Shown here piece by piece: positions 16,297-26,834 of a DNA stretch of 64,000 bases. Where the stretch lies: the NCBI RefSeq assembly GCF_014642915.1, contig NZ_BMJE01000004.1, forward strand, positions 124,001-188,000, in the 5' to 3' direction. A program made the position numbers and the translations under genes. The stretch comes from Flavobacterium suaedae (lineage in GTDB: Bacteria > Bacteroidota > Bacteroidia > Flavobacteriales > Flavobacteriaceae). Numbering within the stretch: the first letter of the stretch is position 1; each line of letters begins with the position of its first letter. The notes under the pieces are model-generated. The model did not search any database and was not told the origin of the DNA. It saw nothing but the letters and a program-made list of their open reading frames with translations.

Positions 16297-16701
16297 TTAA
16301 GGTTTAAAACTCATTACATAGTCAACCACTCCCTGCATTTCTTCATCAGTAAACGTTTTGGTTATGTAAAAGTTTGTTTTCATTACTTCATACTGAGAAG
16401 GATCTACAATAGGGTCTGCTTTCCCTTTTAAAAAAGCAGTCATATCACCATTTTTCTCACTGTATATTTTAGCAATATCTTCTATACTTGGTCCTACCGA
16501 TTTTTGTTTCGGTTTGTGGCAGGTATAACAGTTTCCCTTACCGTTAAAAATCTCCAGTCCTGTTTTTTGAGACGGAGTATAGGGCGAGGTTGTTTCTTCT
16601 GAACCTGTTTCAGATCGTTTCCCGAAAGGTTCTTGCTGTTTGTCATTGCCTTTACACGCCAAAAGCGATAGGGCAATTAAAAGGGTTACTACATATTTCA
16701 T
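16297..16701 (-). CDS. Small c-type cytochrome, lipoprotein
   Basis: 134 residues. The signal MKYVVTLLIALSLLAC has a lipobox (LLAC, Cys16), so it is membrane-tethered. After a Ser/Thr/Gln-rich linker comes one heme-binding motif C58-YTC-H62 in a cytochrome c class I domain (TGLEIFNGKGN ... VGPSIEDIA ... TDEEMQGVVDYV). The distal ligand is probably one of the Met residues in YEVMKTNF. It is the last gene of the heme operon, 3 nt after hemB, which links a heme consumer to heme supply. Electron-transfer partner unknown. Confidence 0.88.
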   Translation of the reverse strand: MKYVVTLLIALSLLACKGNDKQQEPFGKRSETGSEETTSPYTPSQKTGLEIFNGKGNCYTCHKPKQKSVGPSIEDIAKIYSEKNGDMTAFLKGKADPIVDPSQYEVMKTNFYITKTFTDEEMQGVVDYVMSFKP

Positions 16702-16704
16702 GAC

Positions 16705-17712
<1,008 letters not shown>

Positions 17713-17785
17713 TTAATCAAAGTTGCAAATTATCAATTACATAGTGTATGACTTTTGTCATGATTATATAGTTGACTTTGTTGGT

Positions 17786-18745
17786 TTATAATAATCGTTT
17801 TACTTTCGCTTCAATTTTTTCTCTTTTTCTTTTCAGGAATGCAGGTTCATCAAACCGATACCCTATAAAAAGTGTAGCGTGCCCTATGGCATCGTTCATT
17901 TGTACATTGCTTTCTTCTCCATGGTTAAAAGATTTTGCACTAATATTTAACCCTCCATACCAATGTTCAAAATTATATCCCGCTGCAAGTAGTACAGAAG
18001 CACTAACCAAAAATCTGGAGGTAGTATTTTCTTCCGAAGTTATAGCTATTCCTCCGCCTATCGAGCCACCGGTAGATAATAAAAAATTGTCGTTAATTAC
18101 CCAGTTATAATAATAAGCAGGTCCTATAGACGTGTAAATAAAACTGGTTTCTTCACTTTCTATAAGGGGTTCATTCTTAGCATTAAACTCAGTGTAATAA
18201 TAAGATATGGTAGGTGCAAAACTGCCCGCACTTTTCAGTTGTTTAGTATTTTGTAATGCCGAAGCAGAATAAGAAAAGTTTTTATTGAAGAAATAAGCAG
18301 TACTACCACCAATTTTAAACGTTTTAAAATCCTGTAGGTAAACTGAACTGCCCCCTTGCTCTTGTACGGTTACTCCCTTTTGAGAATATAAATCGAAATT
18401 GAACATAAACCTGCCGGGAAACATATTAAAACTAAATGATGTCATTTTTGAGTTTTCGTTATCCCGATTGTCATCAAAAATTTTGGGTGCAAAACCAAGA
18501 CTGAATCCTATTATACCGTATTGAAAAGCTATCCCAACAGTAGTTTTTTCGTTTGGAATAATGTCTAAAACGGTATTTTCTTCTTTATATTCTAAAGTAA
18601 AGTTATTAAATGCATTAAAGGTAAAAGCCTGAACAGAAAGCATATTTTTAAACTCTTTATAATAAGCATTACTTATTGTGTCGGTCTGTGCGATTCCGCT
18701 TACCGAGATAAATAGTATTGCCCATATTGAGTTTTTTATACCCAC
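17786..18745 (-). CDS. DUF4421 outer-membrane-like protein
   Basis: 319 residues from a GTG start embedded in the hemF end (10-nt overlap), so translation is coupled to hemF. A Sec signal (about 1-19, ending SGIAQ) precedes alternating hydrophobic strands such as TVGIAFQYGIIGFSLGF and FSFNMFPGRFMFNFDLY. These match the Bacteroidota-specific DUF4421 family and suggest an outer-membrane beta-barrel. Function unknown; the position inside a heme operon might hint at porphyrin or iron traffic, but that is inference. Confidence 0.75.
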   Translation of the reverse strand: MGIKNSIWAILFISVSGIAQTDTISNAYYKEFKNMLSVQAFTFNAFNNFTLEYKEENTVLDIIPNEKTTVGIAFQYGIIGFSLGFAPKIFDDNRDNENSKMTSFSFNMFPGRFMFNFDLYSQKGVTVQEQGGSSVYLQDFKTFKIGGSTAYFFNKNFSYSASALQNTKQLKSAGSFAPTISYYYTEFNAKNEPLIESEETSFIYTSIGPAYYYNWVINDNFLLSTGGSIGGGIAITSEENTTSRFLVSASVLLAAGYNFEHWYGGLNISAKSFNHGEESNVQMNDAIGHATLFIGYRFDEPAFLKRKREKIEAKVKRLL

Positions 18746-19638
18746 TCTCTTGGTGTTTCTAAAATTTTAATTAGTCTTTCTTCTTCGCTTCCCGCTTCCG
18801 GGTGATGGTCGTAAACCCACTGTACATTGGGTGGTAAACTCATCAATATACTTTCTATACGTCCGTTGGTTTTCAGTCCGAAAAGTGTACCCTTGTCATG
18901 CACAAGGTTAAATTCTACATAGCGCCCTCGACGTATTTCCTGCCAAGTCCTGTTTTCAGGGGTATGTGTTATATTTTTTCTTCGCTCTACAATAGGTACG
19001 TATGCTTCAAGAAAGCTGTTGCCCACTTCGGTTACAAAGTTATACCACTGTTCCATACTAAAATCGTCGGTAGCTTTACAATGGTCAAAAAATAAACCGC
19101 CTATACCACGTGCTTCGTTGCGGTGTGCATTCCAAAAATACTCATCACACTGCTTTTTATATAGCGGATAAAACTCAGGATTGTGTTTGTCGCAAGCTGT
19201 TTTACATGTTTTATGGAAGTGTACGGCATCTTCATCAAAAAGATAATAGGGTGTAAGGTCTTGCCCACCGCCAAACCAGTTATCTACAGTATTACCCTCT
19301 TTATCGTACATTTCAAAGTAACGCCAGTTGGCATGTACTGTTGGGACAAAAGGGTTTTTAGGGTGAATAACCAAGCTAAGTCCGCAAGCAAAGAAATCTA
19401 CATCGCCTACATTAAAATAAGCCTGCATGGCTTTAGGTAATGGCCCGTGTACAGCAGAAATATTTACCCCGCCTTTTTCAAAAACATTTCCGTTCTCTAT
19501 AACGCGAGTTCTTCCGCCACCGCCTTCGTTACGTTCCCAAAGGTCTTGACGAAATTTAGCCTTACCATCAACAGCTTCCAGTTTAGCGGTTATAGTATCT
19601 TGTAATTGCTGTATGTATTGGTAAAATTTATCTTTCAT
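18736..19638 (-). CDS. hemF: Oxygen-dependent coproporphyrinogen III oxidase
   Basis: 300 residues; converts coproporphyrinogen III to protoporphyrinogen IX with O2. Family blocks are clear: GGGGRTRVIENGNVFEKGGV, LSLVIHPKNPFVPTVHANWR, WFGGGQDLTPYY and EIRRGRYVEFNLVHDKGT. Length is normal. The O2-dependent enzyme, with no HemN nearby, indicates heme synthesis in air. Its start overlaps the GNAT gene by 11 nt and its end overlaps the DUF4421 gene by 10 nt. Confidence 0.97.
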   Translation of the reverse strand: MKDKFYQYIQQLQDTITAKLEAVDGKAKFRQDLWERNEGGGGRTRVIENGNVFEKGGVNISAVHGPLPKAMQAYFNVGDVDFFACGLSLVIHPKNPFVPTVHANWRYFEMYDKEGNTVDNWFGGGQDLTPYYLFDEDAVHFHKTCKTACDKHNPEFYPLYKKQCDEYFWNAHRNEARGIGGLFFDHCKATDDFSMEQWYNFVTEVGNSFLEAYVPIVERRKNITHTPENRTWQEIRRGRYVEFNLVHDKGTLFGLKTNGRIESILMSLPPNVQWVYDHHPEAGSEEERLIKILETPREWV

Positions 19639-20176
19639 TTTTATAGTCCGATTTTATCAATCCGAAGTAAACAATGTCTTCTAACGTTCCTTCGCCATTT
19701 TTAAACTCTTTACGCAGAATGCCTTCCTGAATAAAACCATTTTTTAAGGCTACTTTTTGACTGCCTATATTTGTTGTAGAAGTACAGATGAAAACTTTAT
19801 TCATGCCCAATTCCTCAAAACAATACGTAACGGTATTAGCAACCGCTTGCGATGTTATTCCCTGTCCCTGATACTCTTGATCAATAAAATAGGCAAGTTC
19901 ACATTTCATTATTTTTCGGTCAATGTTTTTTATAACTATGTAGCCTATCAGTAGTTTGGTTGTAACATCCCGCAGGTAGAAATAATAACCATTATTGTCT
20001 TTTTCAATAGTGCTATTATTCTCTATATGTTTTTTTGTTTTCTCAAAATCAGCACAATTTACAGTTGTAACCGGAAACGTTTTGTATATGTGCTGCCTGT
20101 TTCGCTCTACAAGATTGAAAAACTCATCAGGAGTAATGGCAGATATACATTCTGTTTTCCAGTTTACTGTTTTCAT
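19628..20176 (-). CDS. GNAT-family N-acetyltransferase (RimJ/RimL-like)
   Basis: 182 residues of the ribosomal-protein-serine/alanine acetyltransferase type. The acetyl-CoA motif is YFIDQEYQGQGITSQAV, followed by LGMNKVFICTSTTNIGSQKV and ALKNGFIQEGILRKEF, typical of RimJ/RimL/SpeG relatives. The acceptor is unknown. It is wedged between hemE (4-nt gap) and hemF (11-nt overlap), so it is co-transcribed with heme genes without an obvious metabolic link. Confidence 0.85.
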   Translation of the reverse strand: MKTVNWKTECISAITPDEFFNLVERNRQHIYKTFPVTTVNCADFEKTKKHIENNSTIEKDNNGYYFYLRDVTTKLLIGYIVIKNIDRKIMKCELAYFIDQEYQGQGITSQAVANTVTYCFEELGMNKVFICTSTTNIGSQKVALKNGFIQEGILRKEFKNGEGTLEDIVYFGLIKSDYKNER

Positions 20177-20180
20177 TTTA

Positions 20181-21206
20181 CTATTTATATTCTTTTACCG
20201 CTTCTACAAATGCTTTGGCGTGGTCTACAGGAATGTTTGGCAGTATACCGTGACCCAAGTTTACTATATAATTGTCTTTACCAAACTCGTCAATCATTTG
20301 GTGTACCATTTTCTTAATGGTTGGTATTGGCGATAATAATCGGCTAGGGTCAAAGTTACCTTGCAGGGTAATGTTACCACCAGTCAGGTAACGTGCATTG
20401 CGAGGTGAACACGTCCAGTCTACCCCAAGTGCCGAAGCTTTACTTCTTGCCATTTCATCAAGCGCAAACCAACACCCTTTACCAAACACGATAACGTGAG
20501 TTTCCGGCGCTAATGCCTCAACAATTTGATTAATGTATTTCCATGAAAACTCCTGATAATCTACAGGGCTAAGCATGCCGCCCCAACTGTCAAAAATTTG
20601 TATGGCATTTACACCATTTTTTACTTTTTCTTTTAAGTAAGCAATAGTAGTATCGGTTATTTTTTGCAATAGTGCATGAGCTACCTCAGGTTGCGAAAAG
20701 CAGAAACCTTTTGCCGTATCAAAACTTTTTGAGCCTTTTCCTTCTACCGCATAGCACATAATTGTCCAGGGAGAGCCTGCAAAACCAATAAGCGGAACTT
20801 CATCATTCAGCATTTCTTTGGTCAGTTTAATGGCATCCATTACATAGCCCAGTTCTTCATTAATTTCAGGAACACGTACCTTTTCTACATCTTGAGCAGT
20901 ACGGATAGGGTTAGGTAAATACGGACCAAAATTTGGTTTCATTTCTACATCTATTCCCATAGCTTGCGGTATAACCAATATATCCGAAAATAATATAGCA
21001 GCATCCGGTTTTACTATACGAATAGGTTGTACGGTTATCTCGGCAGCAAGCTCCGGCGTTTGGCAACGGGTAAAGAAATCATATTTATCTTTTAATGCCA
21101 TAAATTCAGGTAAATACCTACCTGCCTGACGCATCATCCATACCGGCGGACGTTCTACGGTTTCGTTGCGTAATGCTTTTAGGAAAAGATCGTTTTTTAT
21201 GCTCAT
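20181..21206 (-). CDS. hemE: Uroporphyrinogen decarboxylase
   Basis: 341 residues from the ATG at 21206 ([15 protein letters not shown]), the usual family start; another ATG seven codons upstream (21227) touches the palindromic repeat and is less likely. The enzyme removes four carboxyl groups from uroporphyrinogen III. Signatures are [17 protein letters not shown] near the N-terminus, [18 protein letters not shown], and [10 protein letters not shown]. It is the gene after hemD, separated by an 84-nt gap that holds the repeat. Confidence 0.96.
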   Translation of the reverse strand: MSIKNDLFLKALRNETVERPPVWMMRQAGRYLPEFMALKDKYDFFTRCQTPELAAEITVQPIRIVKPDAAILFSDILVIPQAMGIDVEMKPNFGPYLPNPIRTAQDVEKVRVPEINEELGYVMDAIKLTKEMLNDEVPLIGFAGSPWTIMCYAVEGKGSKSFDTAKGFCFSQPEVAHALLQKITDTTIAYLKEKVKNGVNAIQIFDSWGGMLSPVDYQEFSWKYINQIVEALAPETHVIVFGKGCWFALDEMARSKASALGVDWTCSPRNARYLTGGNITLQGNFDPSRLLSPIPTIKKMVHQMIDEFGKDNYIVNLGHGILPNIPVDHAKAFVEAVKEYK

Positions 21207-21227
21207 TTCTTTTTGTTCTTTTATCAT

Positions 21228-21291
21228 GTCATTGCGAGCGAAGTGAAACGTAGCGTGGCAATCTTACGATTGCTTCGTTTCTCGCAATGAC
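21228..21291. repeat. Palindromic 'GTCATTGCGAG' interspersed repeat
   Basis: GTCATTGCGAG (21228-21238) and CTCGCAATGAC (21281-21291) form outer arms of 11 bp. GCAATC-TTAC-GATTGC forms the inner tip, with an asymmetric bulge (CGAAGTGAAACGTAGCGTG against TTCGTTT). It begins at the hemD stop codon and fills most of the hemD-hemE gap. Elements of this look (CATTGCGAG...AAGCAATC) are familiar interspersed repeats of many bacterial genomes, including Bacteroidota. Confidence 0.85.
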
Positions 21292-21965
21292 TAATGGTTA
21301 TCTTTATAATATTTTATACACTGAATAATTACATTATCTATACTTGGGCGTGTTGCTGTAACTATGTTTCTTGTAATTCCTGCAAGTGCTTCGGCAGTGG
21401 TTTTCCCAATGCAAAAGCATACTTCATTTTGTATACGGTTTTCTTTTAAATAACTCTTTATTCCTGAAGGGCTGAAAAACAAGATACCATCAGGTGGCGT
21501 GTTTATTTTATGTGGTGTTAGCTTAGTGGTATATACTTCAATTTCATTAAAGTCAACTCCTGCTTCGGTTAAGGTTTGGGGTAATGTGTTGCGACGCATA
21601 CTGCCTGAAAGAAAAGTAAAAACCTCATTAGCATATTGTTTTATAAGTAAAGCTGCTAAATCTTCGGCATAATCGGCAAAAGCAGTTACGGTATAGCCTT
21701 GCTGCTCTATAGCTTCGGCATTTTTTTTACCTACACAAAATATATTACGGTTGGCAATACCTTCTTTACCAACTTCTTTTACAAATGATTTAAACCCGTT
21801 TTGACTGGTAAAAATTAAGTTATTACTTATTGTTTCAGATGTAAAGCTTATTGGGCTAACCGCAATAAAATCAGCTTCAGTTACTAAAAAACCTGCATTA
21901 AGCAAATATTGCCTTTGACCGGGGCGTAACTTTTTGGTTGATAATATGCGTGCAGGTTCTTTCAC
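21291..21965 (-). CDS. hemD: Uroporphyrinogen-III synthase
   Basis: 224 residues from a GTG start located 2 nt after the trkA stop; the overlapping ATG would hit TGA at once. HemD cyclises hydroxymethylbilane to uroporphyrinogen III. This family diverges strongly; supporting features are NNLIFTSQNGFKSF, FCVGKKNAEAIEQQGY, the helix after FLSGSMRRNTLP, and ILFFSPSGIKSYL with CIGKTTAEAL. Position in a hem operon makes the call firm. Confidence 0.9.
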   Translation of the reverse strand: MKEPARILSTKKLRPGQRQYLLNAGFLVTEADFIAVSPISFTSETISNNLIFTSQNGFKSFVKEVGKEGIANRNIFCVGKKNAEAIEQQGYTVTAFADYAEDLAALLIKQYANEVFTFLSGSMRRNTLPQTLTEAGVDFNEIEVYTTKLTPHKINTPPDGILFFSPSGIKSYLKENRIQNEVCFCIGKTTAEALAGITRNIVTATRPSIDNVIIQCIKYYKDNH

Positions 21966-21967
21966 AT

Positions 21968-22669
21968 TTAACGCATTTTTTGCTGATAGCGGTTACAAAA
22001 TCTGTTAATATCCTTATTAAGCCCAAAAACAACCAGTAAGTCTCCGCTTAATATTACACTGTCTTTAGTTACAAACCCCTCGGAGCGGTCTACCATACTG
22101 TTAGTACCTATTATAGACTTTCTCATTTGTTTGCGCACAATAGTTACTACATGCAAATCGAAAGTTTGTCTAAACTTCAGTTCTTCCAGTGTTTTACCGT
22201 CAAATTCAGGTAATGCCTTTATCTCCGAAATACTGTAGTTTTTATCAATACTAAAGTTGTCTACAATACCTTTCAGGTTAATTTTCTTAGCCAATCTGTC
22301 TGCAAAATCCTGCTCAGGGTGTATAACAAAATCAATACCCATTGCATTTAACACGGTGTCGTGTATTGGCGATAATGAACGCCCTATAATACGGGCTTTG
22401 GTAAGTTTTTTAACTACTGCGGTAGCAATAATGGCAGCACCCTCATTTTCACCAATAGCAATTACGGCTATATCGGCATCTTTAATAGGTAGCGCTCCAT
22501 AAGCAAGCTCATTAGTAGCATCCATGCAAATAGCATGCGATATTTTATTTTTAACCAGATTTACCTTGTTCATGTTGTTATCTATACCGATAACTTCATT
22601 TCCGGTTTCTGTAAGGTTTATTGCCAATGACATTCCAAAGTTTCCTAAACCGAATATGATGATTTTCAT
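21968..22669 (-). CDS. K+ channel regulatory subunit, TrkA/KtrA type
   Basis: 233 residues: an RCK Rossmann domain with nucleotide motif FGLGNFGMSLAINL and the acidic residue at the end of strand 2 (VIGID), then a C-terminal RCK_C domain (about 145-230). One RCK unit of this size matches KtrA rather than the double-unit TrkA of E. coli. It gates the membrane subunit encoded just upstream (13-nt gap). Its stop lies 2 nt before hemD, within the heme operon. Confidence 0.92.
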   Translation of the reverse strand: MKIIIFGLGNFGMSLAINLTETGNEVIGIDNNMNKVNLVKNKISHAICMDATNELAYGALPIKDADIAVIAIGENEGAAIIATAVVKKLTKARIIGRSLSPIHDTVLNAMGIDFVIHPEQDFADRLAKKINLKGIVDNFSIDKNYSISEIKALPEFDGKTLEELKFRQTFDLHVVTIVRKQMRKSIIGTNSMVDRSEGFVTKDSVILSGDLLVVFGLNKDINRFCNRYQQKMR

Positions 22670-22682
22670 AACACTGAAAAAT

Positions 22683-24419
22683 TTAGTTTATTAAAATGTT
22701 CTCTTCCGGGTACTCATAACTATGTGCTTCCACATGTTTAAGCATACCTATTAATAAGTTGAGTAAACCTATCCTGCCCAGGAACATTACTACTATCAAA
22801 ACGTATTTACTGCCTATACTAAGGCTTGCGGTAATACCAAGGCTTAGCCCTACTGTGCTAAATGCCGAAAATACCTCAAAAGCTATTTGTATAAGCGAAT
22901 AATCTTCTTCAAAAAATAATATCATTAACACTCCTGAACCTATTACCATAAGGGAGATACATATAATGGCAAATGCCCGCTTAACGGACTGGTTGTTAAT
23001 TTTTCTGCCTCGTAACTCTATACGTTCCTTTCCTTTGGCTATTGATATTATATTGAGCGTAGCCAATGCAAAGGTACTGGTTTTTATACCACCACCGGTA
23101 GACCCGGGAGAGGCACCAATCCACATAAGAAAAATTACAAAAAGTATTGCCGGCATAGAAAGCGAAGCAAAATCGTAGGTGTTGAAACCTGCTGTTCTTG
23201 CGGTTACTGATGTAAATGCTGCCGAGGTTACTCGGCCCAGTGTACTTTCGTGAGCAAAGGCTCTGTGTGCTTCTGTAAAAAAGAAGAAAAAAGAACCTAC
23301 TGTAAGTAATATTGCCGTGGTAATAATTACAATCCTGGAATTTAAGGTTAGTACCCTGACAGGGGAGTGTATCCGGCGATGGGTAATACTATTGATGACA
23401 AAGTCACTTACGTATTTAAGAAAGTTGAATACTATATTATAACCCAATCCGCCCAATATAATAAGGTGCATTATAATCCATTGGAAACCGTAAGCATGGC
23501 TTATAGCAGCATCGCTCAAACCTTGAGAAAAGGTAGAGAATCCCGCATTACAAAATGCCGAAATGGAATGAAATACTGAGAAGAAAGCTTTGTTTTCTAT
23601 TTCAGGAATATCGGCAATAAACCAGTAAATAAGCAATGCTCCCACAACTTCTATACCTACGGTAAAGGCTACTACACGCATAGCAAATCGCATTACATTT
23701 TGCAGGTTTTCGCTGTCCATAAAGCTACCCACATTCATCCCCTCTCTAAAACTGGCTCCTTGTTTAAAGAAAAAAGCAAAGAAGGAAGTAAAAGTAAGCA
23801 TACCAATACCACCCAGTTGTATAAGGCAAATTATAACAGTTTTACCCATAAAGGTAAAATCAGTAGCTGTGTCCAGCACTATAAGCCCCGTTACACATAC
23901 TGCGCTTATAGAGGTAAATAAAGCATCTATAAAACTAATACCATGTGTTGTGGCATTGGGAAGCATTAGTAAAAAAGCACCTATAAAGCCTGTAACGGCA
24001 AAACTCCCCACAAACAGAATGGTGGGGTTGTAATAGAGTGCATATAGTTTTCGTAATAAGCTGGTAAGCCGCAGGAAAAAATACAGTATAAGCCCGGTAT
24101 CTATAACAAGGTTAGTGTTATAAAGCCTGTCAAAATCATCACTATAGGAAAAGGTAATGCCCGACGCTATTAAGGTTATAACCAGTATAAGGATGTTAGC
24201 CTTAAGCATCTTTTTCAGGGACATGTTATGGCTGTATATAAACCTTAGCACATTAAAAATAATAAGGCTTATAATAATCAGCGTAAAAAACAATGTTTTA
24301 TGGTCAAACCACGTTGAAACAGTGTCTTCAAATCCAAAATCAAAAATCAGGAAGGTAATTAACAGTATGTCAACAAAACCGTATATTTTTGATAATACAT
24401 TTGATATATTTTTAAACAT
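22683..24419 (-). CDS. Potassium uptake membrane subunit, TrkH/KtrB family
   Basis: 578 residues, longer than KtrB (about 450) because of about 120 extra N-terminal residues carrying three to four additional membrane helices. The four pore (MPM) repeats are recognisable: SISAVCVTGLIVLD, SISAFCNAGFSTF, TARTAGFNTYDF and SAFSTVGLSLGIT. WIGASPGSTGGGIKTSTFA lies in the conserved loop before the last repeat. It imports K+ with Na+ or H+ with the RCK partner downstream. It starts 3 nt after hemC. Confidence 0.93.
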   Translation of the reverse strand: MFKNISNVLSKIYGFVDILLITFLIFDFGFEDTVSTWFDHKTLFFTLIIISLIIFNVLRFIYSHNMSLKKMLKANILILVITLIASGITFSYSDDFDRLYNTNLVIDTGLILYFFLRLTSLLRKLYALYYNPTILFVGSFAVTGFIGAFLLMLPNATTHGISFIDALFTSISAVCVTGLIVLDTATDFTFMGKTVIICLIQLGGIGMLTFTSFFAFFFKQGASFREGMNVGSFMDSENLQNVMRFAMRVVAFTVGIEVVGALLIYWFIADIPEIENKAFFSVFHSISAFCNAGFSTFSQGLSDAAISHAYGFQWIIMHLIILGGLGYNIVFNFLKYVSDFVINSITHRRIHSPVRVLTLNSRIVIITTAILLTVGSFFFFFTEAHRAFAHESTLGRVTSAAFTSVTARTAGFNTYDFASLSMPAILFVIFLMWIGASPGSTGGGIKTSTFALATLNIISIAKGKERIELRGRKINNQSVKRAFAIICISLMVIGSGVLMILFFEEDYSLIQIAFEVFSAFSTVGLSLGITASLSIGSKYVLIVVMFLGRIGLLNLLIGMLKHVEAHSYEYPEENILIN

Positions 24420-24422
24420 TAC

Positions 24423-25352
24423 CTATTGTTCTTTTTTATTAAGCGCTTTGCGAATCTCCTCCATTAGTGCTTTACCTCCATTGTTAAGCACTTCCTCTGC
24501 ACATTCCTCGCCAAATTTACTATAATCTGAGTCAATAGGAATTATTTTCTTACTATCTATTTTTTGCTTCCCGTTTATAGAAAGGAGTGTACCTTCAAAA
24601 ACGATACTGTCATTTTGGTATTGTGCCAATGCCCCTATGGGAGCAGTACAACCACCTTCCAGTGTTTTTAAAAACTGACGTTCTATATAGGTGCATATTT
24701 CTGTTTCCTTATGGTTTAGCTTTGCTACTGCTTCACGGCAGTATTCATTTTCTTCCATAACAGCTATAACCATAGCACCCTGTGCGGGTGCAGGAATCAT
24801 CCAGTCCAGCTTTAAATGATTTTCCGGTAACAGGTTAATACGGTGTAAACCTGCCTGTGCAAAAATAGCACCACCCCAGTTGCTTTCATCAAGTTTTCTA
24901 AGGCGGGTGTTTACGTTACCGCGAAGCCCTGTTACAGTATGTTCAGGGTAACGGTTTAACCATTGTGCCTGCCTGCGTAAACTGCCAGTAGCAATAGTTC
25001 CTGTAGTATTTAAAAAATCAAGATTTCCTTTATGGACAAGTATATCATTTGTATTGGCACGTTCTAAAACGGCACCTTGCACCATGCCTTTCGGTAGTGA
25101 AGTAGGTACATCTTTCATAGAGTGTACGGCAATATCTACCTCGTTTTTAATCATGGCAACGTCCAGTATTTTGGTAAATATGCCTGTTATACCAAATTCA
25201 TACAGGGGTACGTCCAGCACTACATCACCGGCAGATTTTACTGCAACTATTTCCGTTTTATAGCCCAGTGCTTCCAGTTTTTCTTGTACAGTATGTGCTT
25301 GCCATAGCGCCAGTTCGCTATCGCGTGTGCCTATTCTTATGGCTTTACTCAT
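24423..25352 (-). CDS. hemC: Hydroxymethylbilane synthase (porphobilinogen deaminase)
   Basis: 309 residues; joins four porphobilinogens. N-terminal IGTRDSELALWQAHTV, HSMKDVPTSLP, and GSLRRQAQWL with RGNVNTRLRKL are all present. The dipyrromethane-binding Cys lies in LEGGCTAPIGALAQ. Length is normal. The start overlaps the hemA stop as ATGA, so it is coupled to hemA, the first committed enzyme. Confidence 0.97.
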   Translation of the reverse strand: MSKAIRIGTRDSELALWQAHTVQEKLEALGYKTEIVAVKSAGDVVLDVPLYEFGITGIFTKILDVAMIKNEVDIAVHSMKDVPTSLPKGMVQGAVLERANTNDILVHKGNLDFLNTTGTIATGSLRRQAQWLNRYPEHTVTGLRGNVNTRLRKLDESNWGGAIFAQAGLHRINLLPENHLKLDWMIPAPAQGAMVIAVMEENEYCREAVAKLNHKETEICTYIERQFLKTLEGGCTAPIGALAQYQNDSIVFEGTLLSINGKQKIDSKKIIPIDSDYSKFGEECAEEVLNNGGKALMEEIRKALNKKEQ

Positions 25353-26605
25353 TTTGTGGGGTTTTCAATGCGGAAGACTTTTTCAATCCATTCGATGCTT
25401 TCATCTACCACTGTTTCACTGTCTTTTAAGTGGTTGGCAAAGTGCGTCGTAATTTTATGAATAATCCTCTGGCTTATGATTTCAGCCTGTTCTTCATCAA
25501 AATTACTGATTTTTTTGCGCTGGAAATTTAATTCGGTGTCTTTTATTGTGTTAAGTTTATCCTTAAGTGCATTGATGGTAGGGGCAAACTTTCTGGCATT
25601 CATCCAGTTAGAGAACTCTTCTTCTATTTCGGAAATAATAGCTTCGGCAGCCGGAATATGGTTTTTTCTGTTTTCCAGCGTTTCATCTGTTATTCTGGAA
25701 AGGTCATCTAGGTGAACAACCGTTACGCCTTCCATCTCTTTTACATTATCATGTACGTTTTTAGGTATAGAAAGGTCTAAAATAAGCAGGTCTTTTTCCA
25801 GCTTTAAAATGTCTTTATCAATAGTAGGTTGCTGCGCTCCTGTAGCTACAATCAGTATATCAGCTTTTGGTATTTCAAGCGGTAATAAGTCGTAATCTTT
25901 AACTATCAGGTTAAATTTACCGGCTACTTTTTCAGCTTTATCTTTAGTACGGTTTATAAGGGTTATATGCTCGTTTTTAGTGTGTTTTACTAAATTTTCG
26001 CAAGTGTTGCGCCCTATTTTACCGGTACCGAAAAGGAGTATGTTTTTATCCTGAATATCAGTAACATTGTTCATAATATACTGTACAGAGGCAAAGGAAA
26101 CAGAAGTAGCTCCCGAGCTTAGGTCTGTTTCATTTTTAATTCTTTTGCTTGCCTGTATAGTGCAGTTTACTAATCTTTCAAGGAAGGCATTCGCCATATC
26201 AGCCTCTTTAGAAGCTATGAACCCTGATTTTATTTGTCCTATTATTTCAAAGTCACCTAAAATCTGGCTGTCTAATCCTGTCCCTACGCGGAACATATGG
26301 TTGACGGCTTCCTTATTTTTATATACAAAAGCAACGCGTTGAAATTCTTCAACGGTTCCGTTACTGTTATCGCAAAGTAATTTGATTAACTGAAAAGGGT
26401 GCTCTGCAAAACCGTATATTTCTGTACGGTTACATGTAGAAACAACAATAAGGCTCTTCAAACCTTCCTGCTTTGCCTGTAACAAAACGTTTTGTTTGCC
26501 CTCTGCGTCTAAACTGAATTTCCCTCTTATCTCAGCATCAGCCTTTTTATAACTTAAGCCAATGGCGTAAAAAGATTGATGTTTAACTCCGATATGATGC
26601 TCCAT
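25349..26605 (-). CDS. hemA: Glutamyl-tRNA reductase
   Basis: 418 residues; reduces glutamyl-tRNA(Glu) to glutamate-1-semialdehyde, the first step of C5-pathway heme synthesis. The nucleophile is Cys58 in STCNRTEIYGFA. The NADPH domain has LLFGTGKIGRNTCENL, and a C-terminal dimerisation helix covers about 310-415. First gene of the operon; an AGGAGAG sequence lies 12-18 nt upstream of the ATG, which is uncommon for this phylum and might aid initiation. The semialdehyde aminotransferase HemL is not in this window. Confidence 0.96.
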   Translation of the reverse strand: MEHHIGVKHQSFYAIGLSYKKADAEIRGKFSLDAEGKQNVLLQAKQEGLKSLIVVSTCNRTEIYGFAEHPFQLIKLLCDNSNGTVEEFQRVAFVYKNKEAVNHMFRVGTGLDSQILGDFEIIGQIKSGFIASKEADMANAFLERLVNCTIQASKRIKNETDLSSGATSVSFASVQYIMNNVTDIQDKNILLFGTGKIGRNTCENLVKHTKNEHITLINRTKDKAEKVAGKFNLIVKDYDLLPLEIPKADILIVATGAQQPTIDKDILKLEKDLLILDLSIPKNVHDNVKEMEGVTVVHLDDLSRITDETLENRKNHIPAAEAIISEIEEEFSNWMNARKFAPTINALKDKLNTIKDTELNFQRKKISNFDEEQAEIISQRIIHKITTHFANHLKDSETVVDESIEWIEKVFRIENPTK

Positions 26606-26631
26606 GATAATTCACTCTCCTAAAAGTATTA

Positions 26632-26639
26632 CAAAATTA
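26632..26639 (-). promoter_or_regulatory. Likely -7 element of the heme operon
   Basis: On the minus strand the bases read TAATTTTG, matching TAnnTTTG, and place transcription start near 26626, about 20 nt before hemA. No clear -33 TTTG at the right distance, so the promoter may be weak or activator-dependent; the divergent AraC gene is an obvious candidate activator. Confidence 0.45.
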
Positions 26640-26733
26640 TTATTAACATTTTTTTAAAAGTAACGCTGCAGGTTCTTTTTATATCGCTTACGGAGATTTT
26701 ACACAGAAAAAGCCTTAATATTTATAAATACAC

Positions 26734-26741
26734 TATTTTTG
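26734..26741 (+). promoter_or_regulatory. Likely -7 element of the AraC-type regulator gene
   Basis: TATTTTTG fits TAnnTTTG and would give a leader of about 85 nt. The -33 region is not well defined. The 229-nt space between hemA and this gene holds nothing else that I can identify. Confidence 0.35.
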
Positions 26742-26834
26742 TAATGAAATCAATGCTTTAGATGGTTTTTATTTGGAACTATTCTAAATAAAAGACTTTA
26801 AATGTTGAAAAAAGCAACTTAAAAAAATAACGCT

